Assembly (NCBI GenBank): GCA_047974405.1
Contig: JBKECI010000081.1
Coordinates: 1 to 32,954, forward strand
DNA length: 32,954 nt
Direction: 5' to 3'
From: UPXZ01 sp047974405
GTDB taxonomy: Bacteria; Bacteroidota; Bacteroidia; Bacteroidales; Paludibacteraceae
Numbering within the stretch: the first letter of the stretch is position 1; each line of letters opens with the position of its first letter. Both the position numbers and the translations under genes were made by a program. This document shows positions 1 to 8,769 of this stretch, piece after piece. The notes under the pieces are model-generated. The model was not told the origin of the DNA, did not search any database, and saw only the letters and a list, made by a program, of their open reading frames with translations.

Positions 1-1929
1 GCCCGTCCCCAACATTATCGTGTTTACTCCTCTCCCAATGAGGCTATGTGGTGCTGTGTGGGTACGGGAATGGAAAACCATGAAAAATATGGAGAATTTA
101 TTTATACACGCCAACATGATTCACTGTATGTAAATCTGTTTGTACCGTCGGAATTGAATTGGGAGGAAAACGGATATAAAATTCGTCAGGAAACCAATTT
201 TCCCGACGAAGCACAAACAAAACTTATTATAACCAATAACCTGTCCAAATCTCTCAAATTATTTATCCGTTATCCCAAATGGGTTGCGATAGGAGCATTA
301 AAAATTATTGTAAATACAGATACACTCTCCTTTACAGCACAGCCCTCATCTTATGTGATGATAAATCGCACGTGGCAAACAGGCGACAGTATTAAAGTTT
401 TGCTACCTATGTCCACCACCATCGAACAACTCCCCAATGTATCCAAATATATTGCTTTTATGCATGGTCCTATTTTACTCGGAGCAAAAACCAGTACTAA
501 AGATTTATCGGGATTAGTTGCCGATGATAGCCGTTGGGGACATATAGCAAACGGAAGTTTGGAGGCGTTAGACAAAGCTCCCATTATTGTTGGAGACGAC
601 AGAAATACTTTTGCATCAAAACTGATACCTGTAGAGGGAAAGCCGCTTACATTTACCGCTCCAGATCTTTTCCCTGCCGATTCGTTCAAAACACTCACGT
701 TCGAACCCTTTTTCCGCATTCACGATGCTCGATATATGATGTATTGGATGACACTAAAACAATCTGAATATCAACATGTAATAGATTCGCTTGCCGTCAT
801 AGAGACATTAAAATTAGAATTAGAAAACCGTACCATTGACGATGTGGCTACCGGAGAGCAACAGCCGGAAGTGGACCATGCTATGCAAAGTTCCAACTCG
901 TACAGCGGGAATCATCAAAACGAGTTTTGGAGAGACGCACGCGATGGGGGATATTTCAGTTATAGCCTGGCAACAAACGGCGAAAGAAACTTGTCTCTTT
1001 TCGTTCGATATTGGGGGAATGAAAGTGGTAACCGTACTTTCGATATTTTAATTGATGGAATAAAACTGACCTCCGAAAATATCTCACGATGGAAAATATC
1101 AGGCTTTGTCAATCAGGAGTATCCAATACCAAACAGTATGATAGAGGGGAAAAAAAATATCCGTATTACGTTTCAGTCTCAAAATATTACTGGATATGTA
1201 GCAGGAGGAGTATTCTATTTGAGGTTATTGCGGCAACCTCTTACTCCAAATCTGAAACCTGTTTCCAACGCTCTCTTTGATTTTGGAACTACCACTTCGC
1301 CGCTTGTCGGCGATGCTATACAAATTAGCGAAAACTCCTACTTGAATGACTCTTACGGATGGTTTACCACTACGACAAACAATATCATTTCTCGCGACAG
1401 GGGAACTACGGCAAACGATGAATTAAGAGACTTTTGCATGTCGTCTATACGGAGTACTTTCAAAGTATTCGTAGAAAATGGTACGTATCACGTAACATTG
1501 AAACAGGGAGATATGTCTTACGCACATGATATGATGAGCGTGTCGGTAAACGGAGTAACCAAAATACCTTACGCTACTTCTGCTTTGGGAAACTTTGACA
1601 CCAACGAGTTTGATATGGATACCGACCAAAACATGCTCGTATTCTCCTTTGCCGATGTAGGTGGGACCGATATTAACTGGGTTGTCAATTCGTTGAAAAT
1701 AGAAAAAATTAACGTGGATGGATTGAAAGAGATAAGCGATAATATTAAATTGGCACAGGAGACCGTTATTACGATATACGATACTGTAGGAAAACGACTT
1801 TTTTATGACAAGTTACGATCAAGAGACATTGATAACATAATGATGGCGACAATAAAAAAAAGGGGAACTTATCTCATCGTGTTTAACTACAAAGGCATTT
1901 TCAAAGGTGTGAAATATATCTTGCATTAA
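1..1929 (+). CDS. GH127-type beta-L-arabinofuranosidase, 3' part (5' end outside window)
   Basis: The reading frame is open from base 1, so the start lies upstream; 642 residues are visible. Near the start (window codons 16-31) is the stretch WCCVGTGMENHEKYGEF, typical of the DUF1680/GH127 family. In characterised GH127 enzymes this Cys pair binds zinc and its first Cys is the nucleophile; they cleave L-arabinofuranosides from plant glycans. Beta-rich accessory domains follow. The last ~60 residues (ITIYDTVGKRLFYDK ... GTYLIVFNYKG ... KYIL) resemble a type IX secretion sorting domain, so the enzyme is probably exported and surface-attached or secreted; this is inference. An ATG at 46 lies inside the conserved motif and cannot be the start. 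It converges on serA with a terminator between. The exact GH family (127 or the related 146) is uncertain. Confidence 0.85.
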   Translation, partial: ARPQHYRVYSSPNEAMWCCVGTGMENHEKYGEFIYTRQHDSLYVNLFVPSELNWEENGYKIRQETNFPDEAQTKLIITNNLSKSLKLFIRYPKWVAIGALKIIVNTDTLSFTAQPSSYVMINRTWQTGDSIKVLLPMSTTIEQLPNVSKYIAFMHGPILLGAKTSTKDLSGLVADDSRWGHIANGSLEALDKAPIIVGDDRNTFASKLIPVEGKPLTFTAPDLFPADSFKTLTFEPFFRIHDARYMMYWMTLKQSEYQHVIDSLAVIETLKLELENRTIDDVATGEQQPEVDHAMQSSNSYSGNHQNEFWRDARDGGYFSYSLATNGERNLSLFVRYWGNESGNRTFDILIDGIKLTSENISRWKISGFVNQEYPIPNSMIEGKKNIRITFQSQNITGYVAGGVFYLRLLRQPLTPNLKPVSNALFDFGTTTSPLVGDAIQISENSYLNDSYGWFTTTTNNIISRDRGTTANDELRDFCMSSIRSTFKVFVENGTYHVTLKQGDMSYAHDMMSVSVNGVTKIPYATSALGNFDTNEFDMDTDQNMLVFSFADVGGTDINWVVNSLKIEKINVDGLKEISDNIKLAQETVITIYDTVGKRLFYDKLRSRDIDNIMMATIKKRGTYLIVFNYKGIFKGVKYILH

Positions 1930-2050
1930 ATCATCGTTTTTAACTCTCTGTATCTCGCTCTTACCCTCCTCATACTATACCACTCAATATTATTTTGTGG
2001 AAACAGATAAAAGCAGCGCAACCTATACAAAAATCTTAATACTTGCACAA

Positions 2051-2087
2051 AAAAAAAGCTGCCTCCACTTTTGAGACTGCTTTTTTG
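2051..2087. terminator. Bidirectional terminator between the GH127 gene and serA
   Basis: A run of A, then an imperfect stem AAAAAAGCTGCCTC / GAGACTGCTTTTTT around a short loop. It has a T-run on the plus strand and an A-run (T on the minus strand) on the other side, and sits between two convergent genes. There are two internal mismatches. Confidence 0.7.
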
Positions 2088-2108
2088 TATATGCCATCAC
2101 TCACTATT

Positions 2109-3026
2109 TCAATTTACCCTGAACGTTTCTACTCCGTTTTTGATAAAGTCCACCACCTGATGTGCTGCAGCAATACCAGCATTTACATTGGCTTCCGCCG
2201 TTTGCGCCCCTATTTTTTTAGGCGTAGCAAAGTAGCGGTCTCCTACTTTCGAACGAAACTCTTCATCCATTTTTGGGGTAATGTCCGTAACGTACTTAAA
2301 TGCCGGATTTTCAATCATATATTGCAATAGGTCACTTTCATTAATAACCTCTTTACGAGCAGTATTTACCATTATGGCTCCTGCTGGTAATAAATCAAGT
2401 AATTCCCTATCGATGATTTTTTTCGTTTCTTCGGTAAAAGGAATGTGTATAGAAAGCACATCTGAATGTTGAAAAAGTGTTTTTACGGAAAAGGTGGGTT
2501 CAATCCCGTCAGACTTGATTACTTCGGCACGGCAATAAGCATCGTAAGCATACATTTTCATTCCAACCCCTTTAGCAATCCGCGCCACATTTTTGCCCAC
2601 ATTTCCATAGGCATAAATCCCTAACCGTTTCCCTTTCATCTCAATACCGGGAGTGCCATTATAAAAATTACGCATAGCAAATACTGCCAAGCCAAAAACC
2701 AATTCGGCAACAGCATTGGCATTTTGCCCCGGAGTATTCATCACACAGACTCCGGATTGATTTGCCGCATCTAAATCTACATTGTCGTATCCGGCTCCTG
2801 CTCTTACTACTATTTTGAGATTTTTAGCCGCACGAATAACCTCACCGTCAATAATGTCGCTGCGGATAATTATTGCATCAGCATCTGCAACAGCGTCAAG
2901 CAGTTGCTGTTTTTCTGTATATTTTTCTAATAGGGCCAATTCGAAACCTGCCCCTTCCACTTCGTTTCTGATACCATCAACGGCTACCTTCGCAAATGGT
3001 TTTTCTGTAGCTATCAGTACTTTCAT
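2109..3026 (-). CDS. serA: D-3-phosphoglycerate dehydrogenase, short Lys-type
   Basis: Oxidises 3-phosphoglycerate to 3-phosphohydroxypyruvate with NAD, the first step of phosphorylated serine synthesis in the cytoplasm. The 305-residue protein is a D-2-hydroxyacid dehydrogenase: substrate-domain motif RAGAGYDNVD (about 75-84), NAD-binding loop YAYGNVGKNVA (about 139-149), and catalytic-Arg segment NTARKEV. It ends right after the catalytic core and so lacks the C-terminal ACT domain that gives serine feedback in longer SerA forms. At the position of the usual catalytic His the protein reads ATPKKIGAQ, with Lys 270/271 instead. This Lys form is known among short phosphoglycerate dehydrogenases. 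serC lies upstream on the same strand 118 bases away, with a palindrome in between. Start ATG at 3024-3026. Confidence 0.93.
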   Translation of the reverse strand: MKVLIATEKPFAKVAVDGIRNEVEGAGFELALLEKYTEKQQLLDAVADADAIIIRSDIIDGEVIRAAKNLKIVVRAGAGYDNVDLDAANQSGVCVMNTPGQNANAVAELVFGLAVFAMRNFYNGTPGIEMKGKRLGIYAYGNVGKNVARIAKGVGMKMYAYDAYCRAEVIKSDGIEPTFSVKTLFQHSDVLSIHIPFTEETKKIIDRELLDLLPAGAIMVNTARKEVINESDLLQYMIENPAFKYVTDITPKMDEEFRSKVGDRYFATPKKIGAQTAEANVNAGIAAAHQVVDFIKNGVETFRVN

Positions 3027-3115
3027 CTATTTATAAATTTGTTTTTTTAATATCAAAACTCCCTTTGAAAACGAATTAAATCATACCGTGTTTCAATAAT
3101 CTTATATTAACCAAG

Positions 3116-3139
3116 TGTGTATCGCTAAAGCGATACACA
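3116..3139. repeat. Perfect 11-bp inverted repeat between serC and serA
   Basis: TGTGTATCGCT and AGCGATACACA are exact reverse complements separated by two bases. The repeat starts six bases after the serC stop codon in the direction of transcription and ends about 90 bases before serA. On the transcribed strand it is followed by CTTGGTTAATA, not a T-run, so it is not a classical intrinsic terminator. It could be an operator, an mRNA-stabilising hairpin or part of an attenuator. Confidence 0.75.
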
Positions 3140-3144
3140 GAGCG

Positions 3145-4224
3145 CTAATTGGCTTTCTCAAATTCTTGCATACAGCCAACCAAAGCTTCGACAGACTCTC
3201 TTGGGCAAGCGTTGTAAATGGATGCACGGAATCCTCCTACAGAGCGATGTCCTTTGATACCAACCATCCCTTTTGATTTGGCAAATTCCAAAAATTCAGA
3301 TTCTTTTTCTTGATAACCTTCCGCCATTACAAAGCATACGTTCATAATCGAACGGTCTTCTTTTGCCGCAGTCCCGACAAATAGTTTGTTGCGGTCTATT
3401 TCGTCATAGAGCAATTGCGCTTTTTCTGTGTTTATTTTATGCATTGCTTCCAACCCACCAAGTTCTTTGACCCACTTGAGCGTTTCGTGCATCACAAAAA
3501 TTGGAAATACAGGAGGGGTATTAAACATCGAACTGTCTTTGATAGAGGCTCCAATATGCGTGCGATAGTCCACCAATGTTTGCAGTTTTCTTTCCACTTT
3601 TCCAAGAATGTCCTTTTTTACAATGACAAAAGTAACTCCGGCAGGTCCTACATTCTTTTGGGCACCACCATATATCACAGCATATTTGCTTATATCCACA
3701 GGACGAGACAAAATATCGGAAGACATATCGGCAACCAACGGCACCGGACTGTTGATATCTTCTTTGATTTCTGTACCGTAAATGGTATTATTTGTGGTAA
3801 TATGAAAATAATCGATATCTGTCGGGATCGTATATCCTTTGGGTATGTATGAATAGTTTTTGTCTTCCGAAGATGCCAAAACTTCTACTTCTCCATAAAA
3901 TTTAGCCTCTTTAATGGCTTTTTTTGCCCAAACTCCGGTTTGAAGATAGGCTGCCTTTTTGCTCAACAGATTGGCAGGTACTTCAAAAAATTGAGTAGAT
4001 GCTCCGCCGCCTAAGAACAGTACGGCATAATCTTCGGGAATGTTGAGCAACTCTCTCCACAATTGGTCTGTCTCCTGCATAATGCGCTCCCAACCGGGAG
4101 TACGATGCGAAATCTCGAGGATTCCTATCCCTGTATTATCAAAATCGCGTATGGCTTCAATGGCAGATTCAATCGCCGATTTCGGCAAAACGCAAGGACC
4201 TGCGTTAAAATTATGTTTTTTCAT
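3145..4224 (-). CDS. serC: Phosphoserine aminotransferase
   Basis: Converts 3-phosphohydroxypyruvate and glutamate to phosphoserine (PLP-dependent), the second serine-pathway step; the enzyme may also act in PLP synthesis. The 359-residue protein matches the usual SerC length of about 360. It begins MKKHNFNAGPCVLP, with the family's N-terminal NAGP motif, and has the PLP-lysine segment GGAQKNVGPAGV (Lys 190) and the C-terminal GHRSVGGFRASIYN motif. The frame extends 21 codons upstream to 4287, but that extension looks unlike the family and covers the promoter box at 4263-4270, so the ATG at 4222-4224 is chosen. Transcribed toward serA, probably as one unit with it. Confidence 0.95.
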   Translation of the reverse strand: MKKHNFNAGPCVLPKSAIESAIEAIRDFDNTGIGILEISHRTPGWERIMQETDQLWRELLNIPEDYAVLFLGGGASTQFFEVPANLLSKKAAYLQTGVWAKKAIKEAKFYGEVEVLASSEDKNYSYIPKGYTIPTDIDYFHITTNNTIYGTEIKEDINSPVPLVADMSSDILSRPVDISKYAVIYGGAQKNVGPAGVTFVIVKKDILGKVERKLQTLVDYRTHIGASIKDSSMFNTPPVFPIFVMHETLKWVKELGGLEAMHKINTEKAQLLYDEIDRNKLFVGTAAKEDRSIMNVCFVMAEGYQEKESEFLEFAKSKGMVGIKGHRSVGGFRASIYNACPRESVEALVGCMQEFEKAN

Positions 4225-4262
4225 ACAAACTTGTTTTTGGATGATTATTAGGTTTGAAAGTG

Positions 4263-4270
4263 CAAAATTA
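4263..4270 (-). promoter_or_regulatory. Predicted serC promoter -7 box
   Basis: Reads TAATTTTG on the minus strand, matching the Bacteroidota TAnnTTTG box, 38 bases upstream of the chosen serC ATG. The -33 element is not clear. Confidence 0.5.
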
Positions 4271-4656
4271 AGGATTTTTTTCTGCATTTCGGGATTAAAC
4301 AGGTTGTTTTTTTTATTTTAAAAATTGAAACTGCATAATCGACTGTATTACATCTAATTATCATTTTATTAAACTGTTATTTGTTATTAATTCCAAATTT
4401 GATCCCTGAAACAAAACAGCTTGTCCCATCTTGAGATATATTGCAAGCGACAGTGCTTTCCTTTCTTTTTTTGTCTCTTTTCTTTTGAGAGGTATCCGAT
4501 GTCAATGTGGGCAATTTTAACTTTTATACATCCCTACCAGGTAGAACAAAAGAGATATACAATTTCTCAGATACCACAGAAGATGATTTAAGCACCCTTC
4601 TGTGCCATTATAAACAGAGGAAACAATTCAACACTGTATCAATCGATATTTTTGCT

Positions 4657-4664
4657 TATCTTTG
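4657..4664 (+). promoter_or_regulatory. Predicted recR promoter -7 box
   Basis: TATCTTTG fits the Bacteroidota TAnnTTTG box and ends 32 bases before the recR ATG. Confidence 0.5.
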
Positions 4665-4696
4665 CATTACAATAATCTCTGGCTTCACACATATAT

Positions 4697-5320
4697 ATGA
4701 GTTTTCAACAATTTTCGTCTTCCCTGCTTGAGAATGCCGTCAATGAATTTGCCAAACTCCCCGGTATCGGGCGTAAAACGGCGCTTCGGCTTGTACTGCA
4801 TTTGCTTAAATTATCAGAAAACGAGGTAAACACGTTTGGAAACGCATTTATCCGCTTGAGAAAAGAAATTGTTTATTGCAAACATTGCCATAATATTTCC
4901 GATACCGAAGTGTGCCAAATCTGTGGAAATCCGTCGCGAGATGGTGTGACCCTCTGCGTAGTGGAAAACATCAAGGACGTTATCTCCATTGAAAACACTC
5001 TACAATATAAAGGATTGTATCACGTTTTGGGCGGAATTATTTCTCCGATGGACGGAATAGGACCGGGAGACTTAGAGATTGAAAGTTTAGTAAATAGAGT
5101 TCGGGACGAAAGTATCAGGGAAGTAATATTAGCTTTAAGCACTACTATGGAGGGCGATACTACCAATTTTTATATTTATCGCAAATTGGTACAGTTAGGG
5201 GTCAAAGTTACTACCATAGCTAGAGGCGTTGCGGTAGGAGACGAATTGGAATATGTGGATGAGATTACACTAGGACGTTCAATAACCAACAGAATTGAGT
5301 TTTCTAATCCTGTAAAATAA
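4697..5320 (+). CDS. recR: Recombination mediator protein RecR
   Basis: Acts with RecO (and RecF) to load RecA on gapped single-stranded DNA during repair. The 207 residues have the family layout: N-terminal helix-hairpin-helix with LPGIGRKTALRL (21-32), a C4 zinc finger with Cys 61, 64, 73 and 76 (CKHC...CQIC), and a Toprim domain starting at LCVVENIKDV and including MDGIGPGDL and TTMEGDTT. Length is normal (about 200). It is followed at 52 bases by a small membrane-protein gene, probably in the same transcript. The start is the only ATG compatible with the family N-terminus. Confidence 0.97.
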   Translation: MSFQQFSSSLLENAVNEFAKLPGIGRKTALRLVLHLLKLSENEVNTFGNAFIRLRKEIVYCKHCHNISDTEVCQICGNPSRDGVTLCVVENIKDVISIENTLQYKGLYHVLGGIISPMDGIGPGDLEIESLVNRVRDESIREVILALSTTMEGDTTNFYIYRKLVQLGVKVTTIARGVAVGDELEYVDEITLGRSITNRIEFSNPVK

Positions 5321-5372
5321 ATATATTGATTTTTAACACATTAACTTTTAAAATTTTGATACACTATAAATT

Positions 5373-5825
5373 ATGGAAAAAACATTAAGAGGAATCAATG
5401 GTGTGTATTATACAATTTATATGCTGACGATTTTGTCGGCTATCATCGTTTTTATGTTAAATTATCTCAACACATCTGGTACATATATTGACGAGAAAAG
5501 TCCACAGGGGGTAGCATTATCCTCAACACTTATTATCTATATGCTTATCTCCGTTCCTCTAACATTTTGGTATTTTTTTAAATATTCAAAAAAAATACAG
5601 CAAATAACCGACAGATATGAAAAATTCCGGATATACAAAAAAGCCTCCATCATCCGCCTTTGGATCATAGGGATAGGTTTGATAGCCGGGGTATTGCTAA
5701 TATATTTTATGCATTCGTTCAATATGATATACCTTGCAGGCATTGAGGCGGTAGCTCTGTTTTTTTGTAAACCTACCGCCAATAAAATGATAAAAGACTT
5801 GGATTTGGCGGATGAAGATATCTAA
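5373..5825 (+). CDS. Small integral membrane protein, unknown function
   Basis: 150 residues with no enzymatic motif. Four hydrophobic segments are visible: about 10-30 (YTIYMLTILSAIIVFMLNYL), 50-70 (TLIIYMLISVPLTFWYFF), 92-112 (LWIIGIGLIAGVLLIYFM) and 115-132. A basic loop (KYSKKIQQITDRYEKFRIYKK) lies between the second and third, and the tail is acidic (DLDLADEDI). It sits between recR and a HAD-like hydrolase gene with short gaps, suggesting co-transcription. I recall similar short membrane proteins next to recR in Bacteroidales but cannot assign a role. Confidence 0.8.
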   Translation: MEKTLRGINGVYYTIYMLTILSAIIVFMLNYLNTSGTYIDEKSPQGVALSSTLIIYMLISVPLTFWYFFKYSKKIQQITDRYEKFRIYKKASIIRLWIIGIGLIAGVLLIYFMHSFNMIYLAGIEAVALFFCKPTANKMIKDLDLADEDI

Positions 5826-5861
5826 ATCTTATATTTTAAACTTAAACAATAATATACCAGC

Positions 5862-6281
5862 ATGGTAATAGCAGTAGATTTTGACGGAACAATTGTTACT
5901 CATGAATATCCCGGTATCGGAAAAGAGATCCCCTTTGCCATAAATACCCTCAAGAAATTACAAACGGAGGGACATCACCAACTTATCCTTTGGACGGTAC
6001 GTGAAGGTGAACTTTTAAATGAGGCAGTTGAATATTGTCGATCGCAAGGATTGGAGTTTTATGCAATTAATAGCAGCTATCCCGAGATAGAGACAGAAAA
6101 CATTGGCCAACAACCTCGTAAATTAAACGCCGAACTATTTATCGATGACCGCAATTTGGGAGGTTTACCCGATTGGGGAATAATATATAGGATGATAATG
6201 TCTGGCGAGCCTTGGAAACCGACTTCCGGTGTGGCAACAGACATGCAGCCCCCTAAGAAAAAAGGGTGGTTTGGCAGGTAA
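5862..6281 (+). CDS. HAD-like hydrolase (BT0820-like)
   Basis: 139 residues starting MVIAVDFDGTIV. Asp 6 and Asp 8 form the DxDGT motif that supplies the phospho-acceptor and acid/base residues in HAD-superfamily phosphatases. Motif II is probably LILWTVREG (Thr), and the acidic motif is LFIDDRNLGG. The short length and lack of a large cap domain match small Bacteroidota hydrolases of the BT0820 type; the substrate is unknown. The C-terminus is basic and proline-rich (PPKKKGWFGR). It is 36 bases downstream of the membrane-protein gene, likely the last gene of the recR unit, and is followed by a strong terminator. Confidence 0.85.
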   Translation: MVIAVDFDGTIVTHEYPGIGKEIPFAINTLKKLQTEGHHQLILWTVREGELLNEAVEYCRSQGLEFYAINSSYPEIETENIGQQPRKLNAELFIDDRNLGGLPDWGIIYRMIMSGEPWKPTSGVATDMQPPKKKGWFGR

Positions 6282-6331
6282 GACAGATATCAAGTAAATT
6301 TCTATCCAAACATTCCGATTTTATGTATAAA

Positions 6332-6367
6332 AAAAAACTGTTTCGCCTCCCGACGAAACAGTTTTTT
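6332..6367. terminator. Bidirectional intrinsic terminator
   Basis: Perfect 14-bp stem AAAAAACTGTTTCG / CGAAACAGTTTTTT with an 8-base loop. The A/T flanks give a T-run on either strand. It lies between the convergent HAD-hydrolase and HtrA genes and can serve both. Confidence 0.9.
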
Positions 6368-6402
6368 CTCATTTCTGAGATATTGATAAATTTATGAAAA
6401 AA

Positions 6403-7929
6403 CTAATTTTCTAAGTTTATGGCATAATAAGCAACTTTCCCATTGGGATAAACTCCTGCAATGTAAAGCACTTTGTCGTTACTTTTAGAAGCCTCTTCAA
6501 AAACAGTTTTGATATCTGCTTCGCTCCTTATAGGTTTACTGTTAATTTTAACGATGATAAATCCGGCTTTTACCCCCTGCTCTTCAAATTTCCCTTTACT
6601 TAATGACTCCACTTGCACACCGTACTCCAAACCGAGCGATTTCTGGATTTTGGTGTCAATTTCTGCAAATTTAGCTCCCAAATCTCCTATTGTACCATCG
6701 GAGGTTACTAATTTAGTGTTACCTTGTGCATTAATAAGTTCCACTTTTATTTTCATCGACTTATTATTTCTTAAAATACCTACTTCAACTTTATCTCCAG
6801 GACTGTAACGTCCTATTTGCTCCTGCAACTCGGCAACCGAGTTTATTTCCACATTATTTATGGTATTGATAACATCTCCCTTCTTTATTCCTGCTCTTTC
6901 GGCAGCTCCTTTCTCTACCAGATTCATAACTAGAGCTCCGTTAAGTGTTTTTATATTATTGTCTTTAATTGTAGTTTTTACCTCAGCAGCTTCAGAGTCG
7001 AGGTTGGCAATATTTACACCCAATATGGCGCGTTGCACCGCACCATGTTCACGCAAATCGGTAACAACTTTTTTAACAATGCTTGATGGTACGGCAAAAC
7101 CATACCCTGAATAGCTCCCTGTTTGCGAAGCAATAGCGGCATTAATACCGACAAGTTCGCCTTTTGTATTTACCAAAGCTCCTCCACTATTTCCGGGATT
7201 GATAGCGGCATCGGTCTGTATAAACGACTCAATAGGCATATTCCCACTGCCATTGCTGCTCAATATACCTATACTGCGCGCCTTGGCGCTCACAATCCCG
7301 GCGGTAACGGTAGAAGTCAGGTTGAATGGATTGCCTACCGCTAATACCCACTCTCCCACTTTTAAGTCGTCCGAGTTTCCAAAACTTACGGTCGGAAGAT
7401 TTTTAGCATCTACTTTAATCAGCGCTATATCGGTATTGGGGTCGGCGCCTATCAATTTTGCCTTAAACGTATGCTTGTCGTTGAGGGTTACTTCTATTTC
7501 GGTCGAATTGGCTATTACATGGTTGTTGGTTACAATATACCCATCGTTGCTGATAATCACCCCCGACCCGGATCCGAGTGGAACTGTCTCTTCGCTTTGT
7601 TGCCTATTTCGCTTTTGTTGCGGTCCAAAAAAGTATTCAAAAAACGGATCGTCAAACATACTTGATTGTGATTGCCGGGCTGTCCCTTTGGTTTTGATGT
7701 GGACTACGGCATGAACTGTTAAGTCGGCGGCTACGGTAAAGTCTGTGTCCACCCCTTTTGTAGCGTTGGCAAATCGGGCGTAATTTTTTGCTGTTTGTGA
7801 AGCTCCATCGGCATCGTATCCAGAGGTATTTCTGTTTACAAAGTAATTAGTCGCCAAATTGGTTGCTATACTTACAAATACCACGATAAGCGCGATAAAT
7901 GCAATTGCTTTTGATTTGTTTACATTCAT
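6403..7929 (-). CDS. HtrA/Deg-family periplasmic serine protease with two PDZ domains
   Basis: Degrades or refolds misfolded envelope proteins. 508 residues: an N-terminal membrane anchor or uncleaved signal (about 8-30, AIAFIALIVVFVSIATNLA), then a trypsin-like domain with catalytic His 137 (TNNHVIA), Asp 167 (NTDIALIKV) and Ser 248 (NPGNSGGAL). PDZ1 spans about 300-395 (LVEKGAAERAGIKKGDVI) and PDZ2 about 415-508 (VKAGFIIVKINSKPI). The stretch at about 81-116 is the Ser/Gln/Phe-rich LA-loop region seen in DegP/DegQ proteins. All catalytic residues are intact and the length is normal for the family. It is a monocistronic gene bounded by a terminator; DegP and DegQ cannot be told apart here. 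No TAnnTTTG box was found directly upstream, which may fit stress-sigma control, but that is speculation. Confidence 0.94.
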   Translation of the reverse strand: MNVNKSKAIAFIALIVVFVSIATNLATNYFVNRNTSGYDADGASQTAKNYARFANATKGVDTDFTVAADLTVHAVVHIKTKGTARQSQSSMFDDPFFEYFFGPQQKRNRQQSEETVPLGSGSGVIISNDGYIVTNNHVIANSTEIEVTLNDKHTFKAKLIGADPNTDIALIKVDAKNLPTVSFGNSDDLKVGEWVLAVGNPFNLTSTVTAGIVSAKARSIGILSSNGSGNMPIESFIQTDAAINPGNSGGALVNTKGELVGINAAIASQTGSYSGYGFAVPSSIVKKVVTDLREHGAVQRAILGVNIANLDSEAAEVKTTIKDNNIKTLNGALVMNLVEKGAAERAGIKKGDVINTINNVEINSVAELQEQIGRYSPGDKVEVGILRNNKSMKIKVELINAQGNTKLVTSDGTIGDLGAKFAEIDTKIQKSLGLEYGVQVESLSKGKFEEQGVKAGFIIVKINSKPIRSEADIKTVFEEASKSNDKVLYIAGVYPNGKVAYYAINLEN

Positions 7930-8328
7930 AATTAGTTATCTTTTTAGTATTTATTTTTCTGCACATAAAGTTTGTTTCAAAACAGATGCCAAACTTGGAC
8001 ATCATACTTTTTGTCAGGAAAAAGATTTCGATATTTACTAACGTAAAAATAGATAATTAGTATGCTGGGGAGCATAGATATCGCAACAAATTGTTCAAAT
8101 TTAACAATGTTAATTTAATGCTTAACGGGCTTTAACGCTACTCAAAGACAACATTAAAATATATAAATATGAAGTGTATGACATTATGACTGAAAATAAG
8201 CAGCCGATTGAGACGGTAATACTGCCGAATAGAGAAGGAAGATTTAAGTAAGTAGTTACAAGAATTTATTTACAAGTTATAATTCTTATTATCCGATTAT
8301 TATCTCTAAAAAAATCACTTTGCACAAC
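7930..8328. other. Intergenic region between htrA and tadA
   Basis: 399 AT-rich bases. It should hold the htrA promoter and the 3' end of the dut-tadA operon, but no clear -7 box or terminator could be picked out. A 21-codon frame at 8186-8251 (+) has no supporting features. Nothing else was recognised. Confidence 0.5.
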
Positions 8329-8766
8329 TTATCTTCTGCTTTTAAAAAAATCTTGCATAATTTTTTTGCATTCCTGCTCCAATACCCCTTGAGTAATTTT
8401 TGTTTTTGGGTGCAACGTATCAGGAGCAAATTGCAAGAAACCACGTTTTTCATCAGATGTTCCATAAACAATTCTACCTATTTGCGACCATCCCAACGCT
8501 CCGGCACACATTACGCAGGGTTCTACCGTAACATATAGCGTACATTCTGTCAGGTATTTCCCTCCCAAAAAGTTTTCGGCAGCCGTAATGGCTTGCATCT
8601 CAGCGTGGGCAGTTACATCGTTGAGGGTTTCGGTAAGATTATGTCCTCGTGCAATGATTCTGTCTTGGCAAACAATTATTGCCCCTACGGGTACTTCTTC
8701 TTTAGAAAAAGCCATTTTTGCTTCGACAAGAGCCTGCCGCATATATCGCTCATCATTATTTACCAT
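8329..8766 (-). CDS. tadA: tRNA-specific adenosine deaminase
   Basis: Deaminates A34 of tRNA-Arg(ACG) to inosine, allowing wobble decoding. The 145-residue protein carries the zinc deaminase signature: His 54-Ala-Glu 56 (TAHAEMQAI) and PCVMC (Cys 84, Cys 87). VPVGAIIV and the downstream GWSQIGRIVYG are also typical of TadA rather than guanine or cytosine deaminases. The start lies 3 bases after the parE stop codon, so it is almost certainly translated from the same mRNA as the last gene of the dut operon. Confidence 0.93.
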   Translation of the reverse strand: MVNNDERYMRQALVEAKMAFSKEEVPVGAIIVCQDRIIARGHNLTETLNDVTAHAEMQAITAAENFLGGKYLTECTLYVTVEPCVMCAGALGWSQIGRIVYGTSDEKRGFLQFAPDTLHPKTKITQGVLEQECKKIMQDFFKSRR

Positions 8767-8769
8767 ACT

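Larger units (their letters stand above)
4225..4696. other. Divergent intergenic region between serC and recR
   Basis: 472 AT-rich bases holding promoters for both directions. Plus-strand CAAAATTA at 4263-4270 reads TAATTTTG for serC, and TATCTTTG at 4657-4664 serves recR. No riboswitch, RNA gene or convincing reading frame was seen between them; one 74-codon frame overlapping the recR start has no recognisable content. Confidence 0.6.

Noticed and set aside
4225..4287. Extended start for serC at 4287
   Set aside because: The extra 21 residues do not fit the SerC N-terminus and cover the promoter box at 4263-4270.
4424..4437. 14-base match CCCATCTTGAGATA shared with the spacer near 16782
   Set aside because: A 14-mer repeat in 33 kb of AT-rich DNA is expected by chance, and the flanks do not match.
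8186..8251. 21-codon frame in the htrA-tadA gap
   Set aside because: Too short, no homology cue, no start signal or conserved context.
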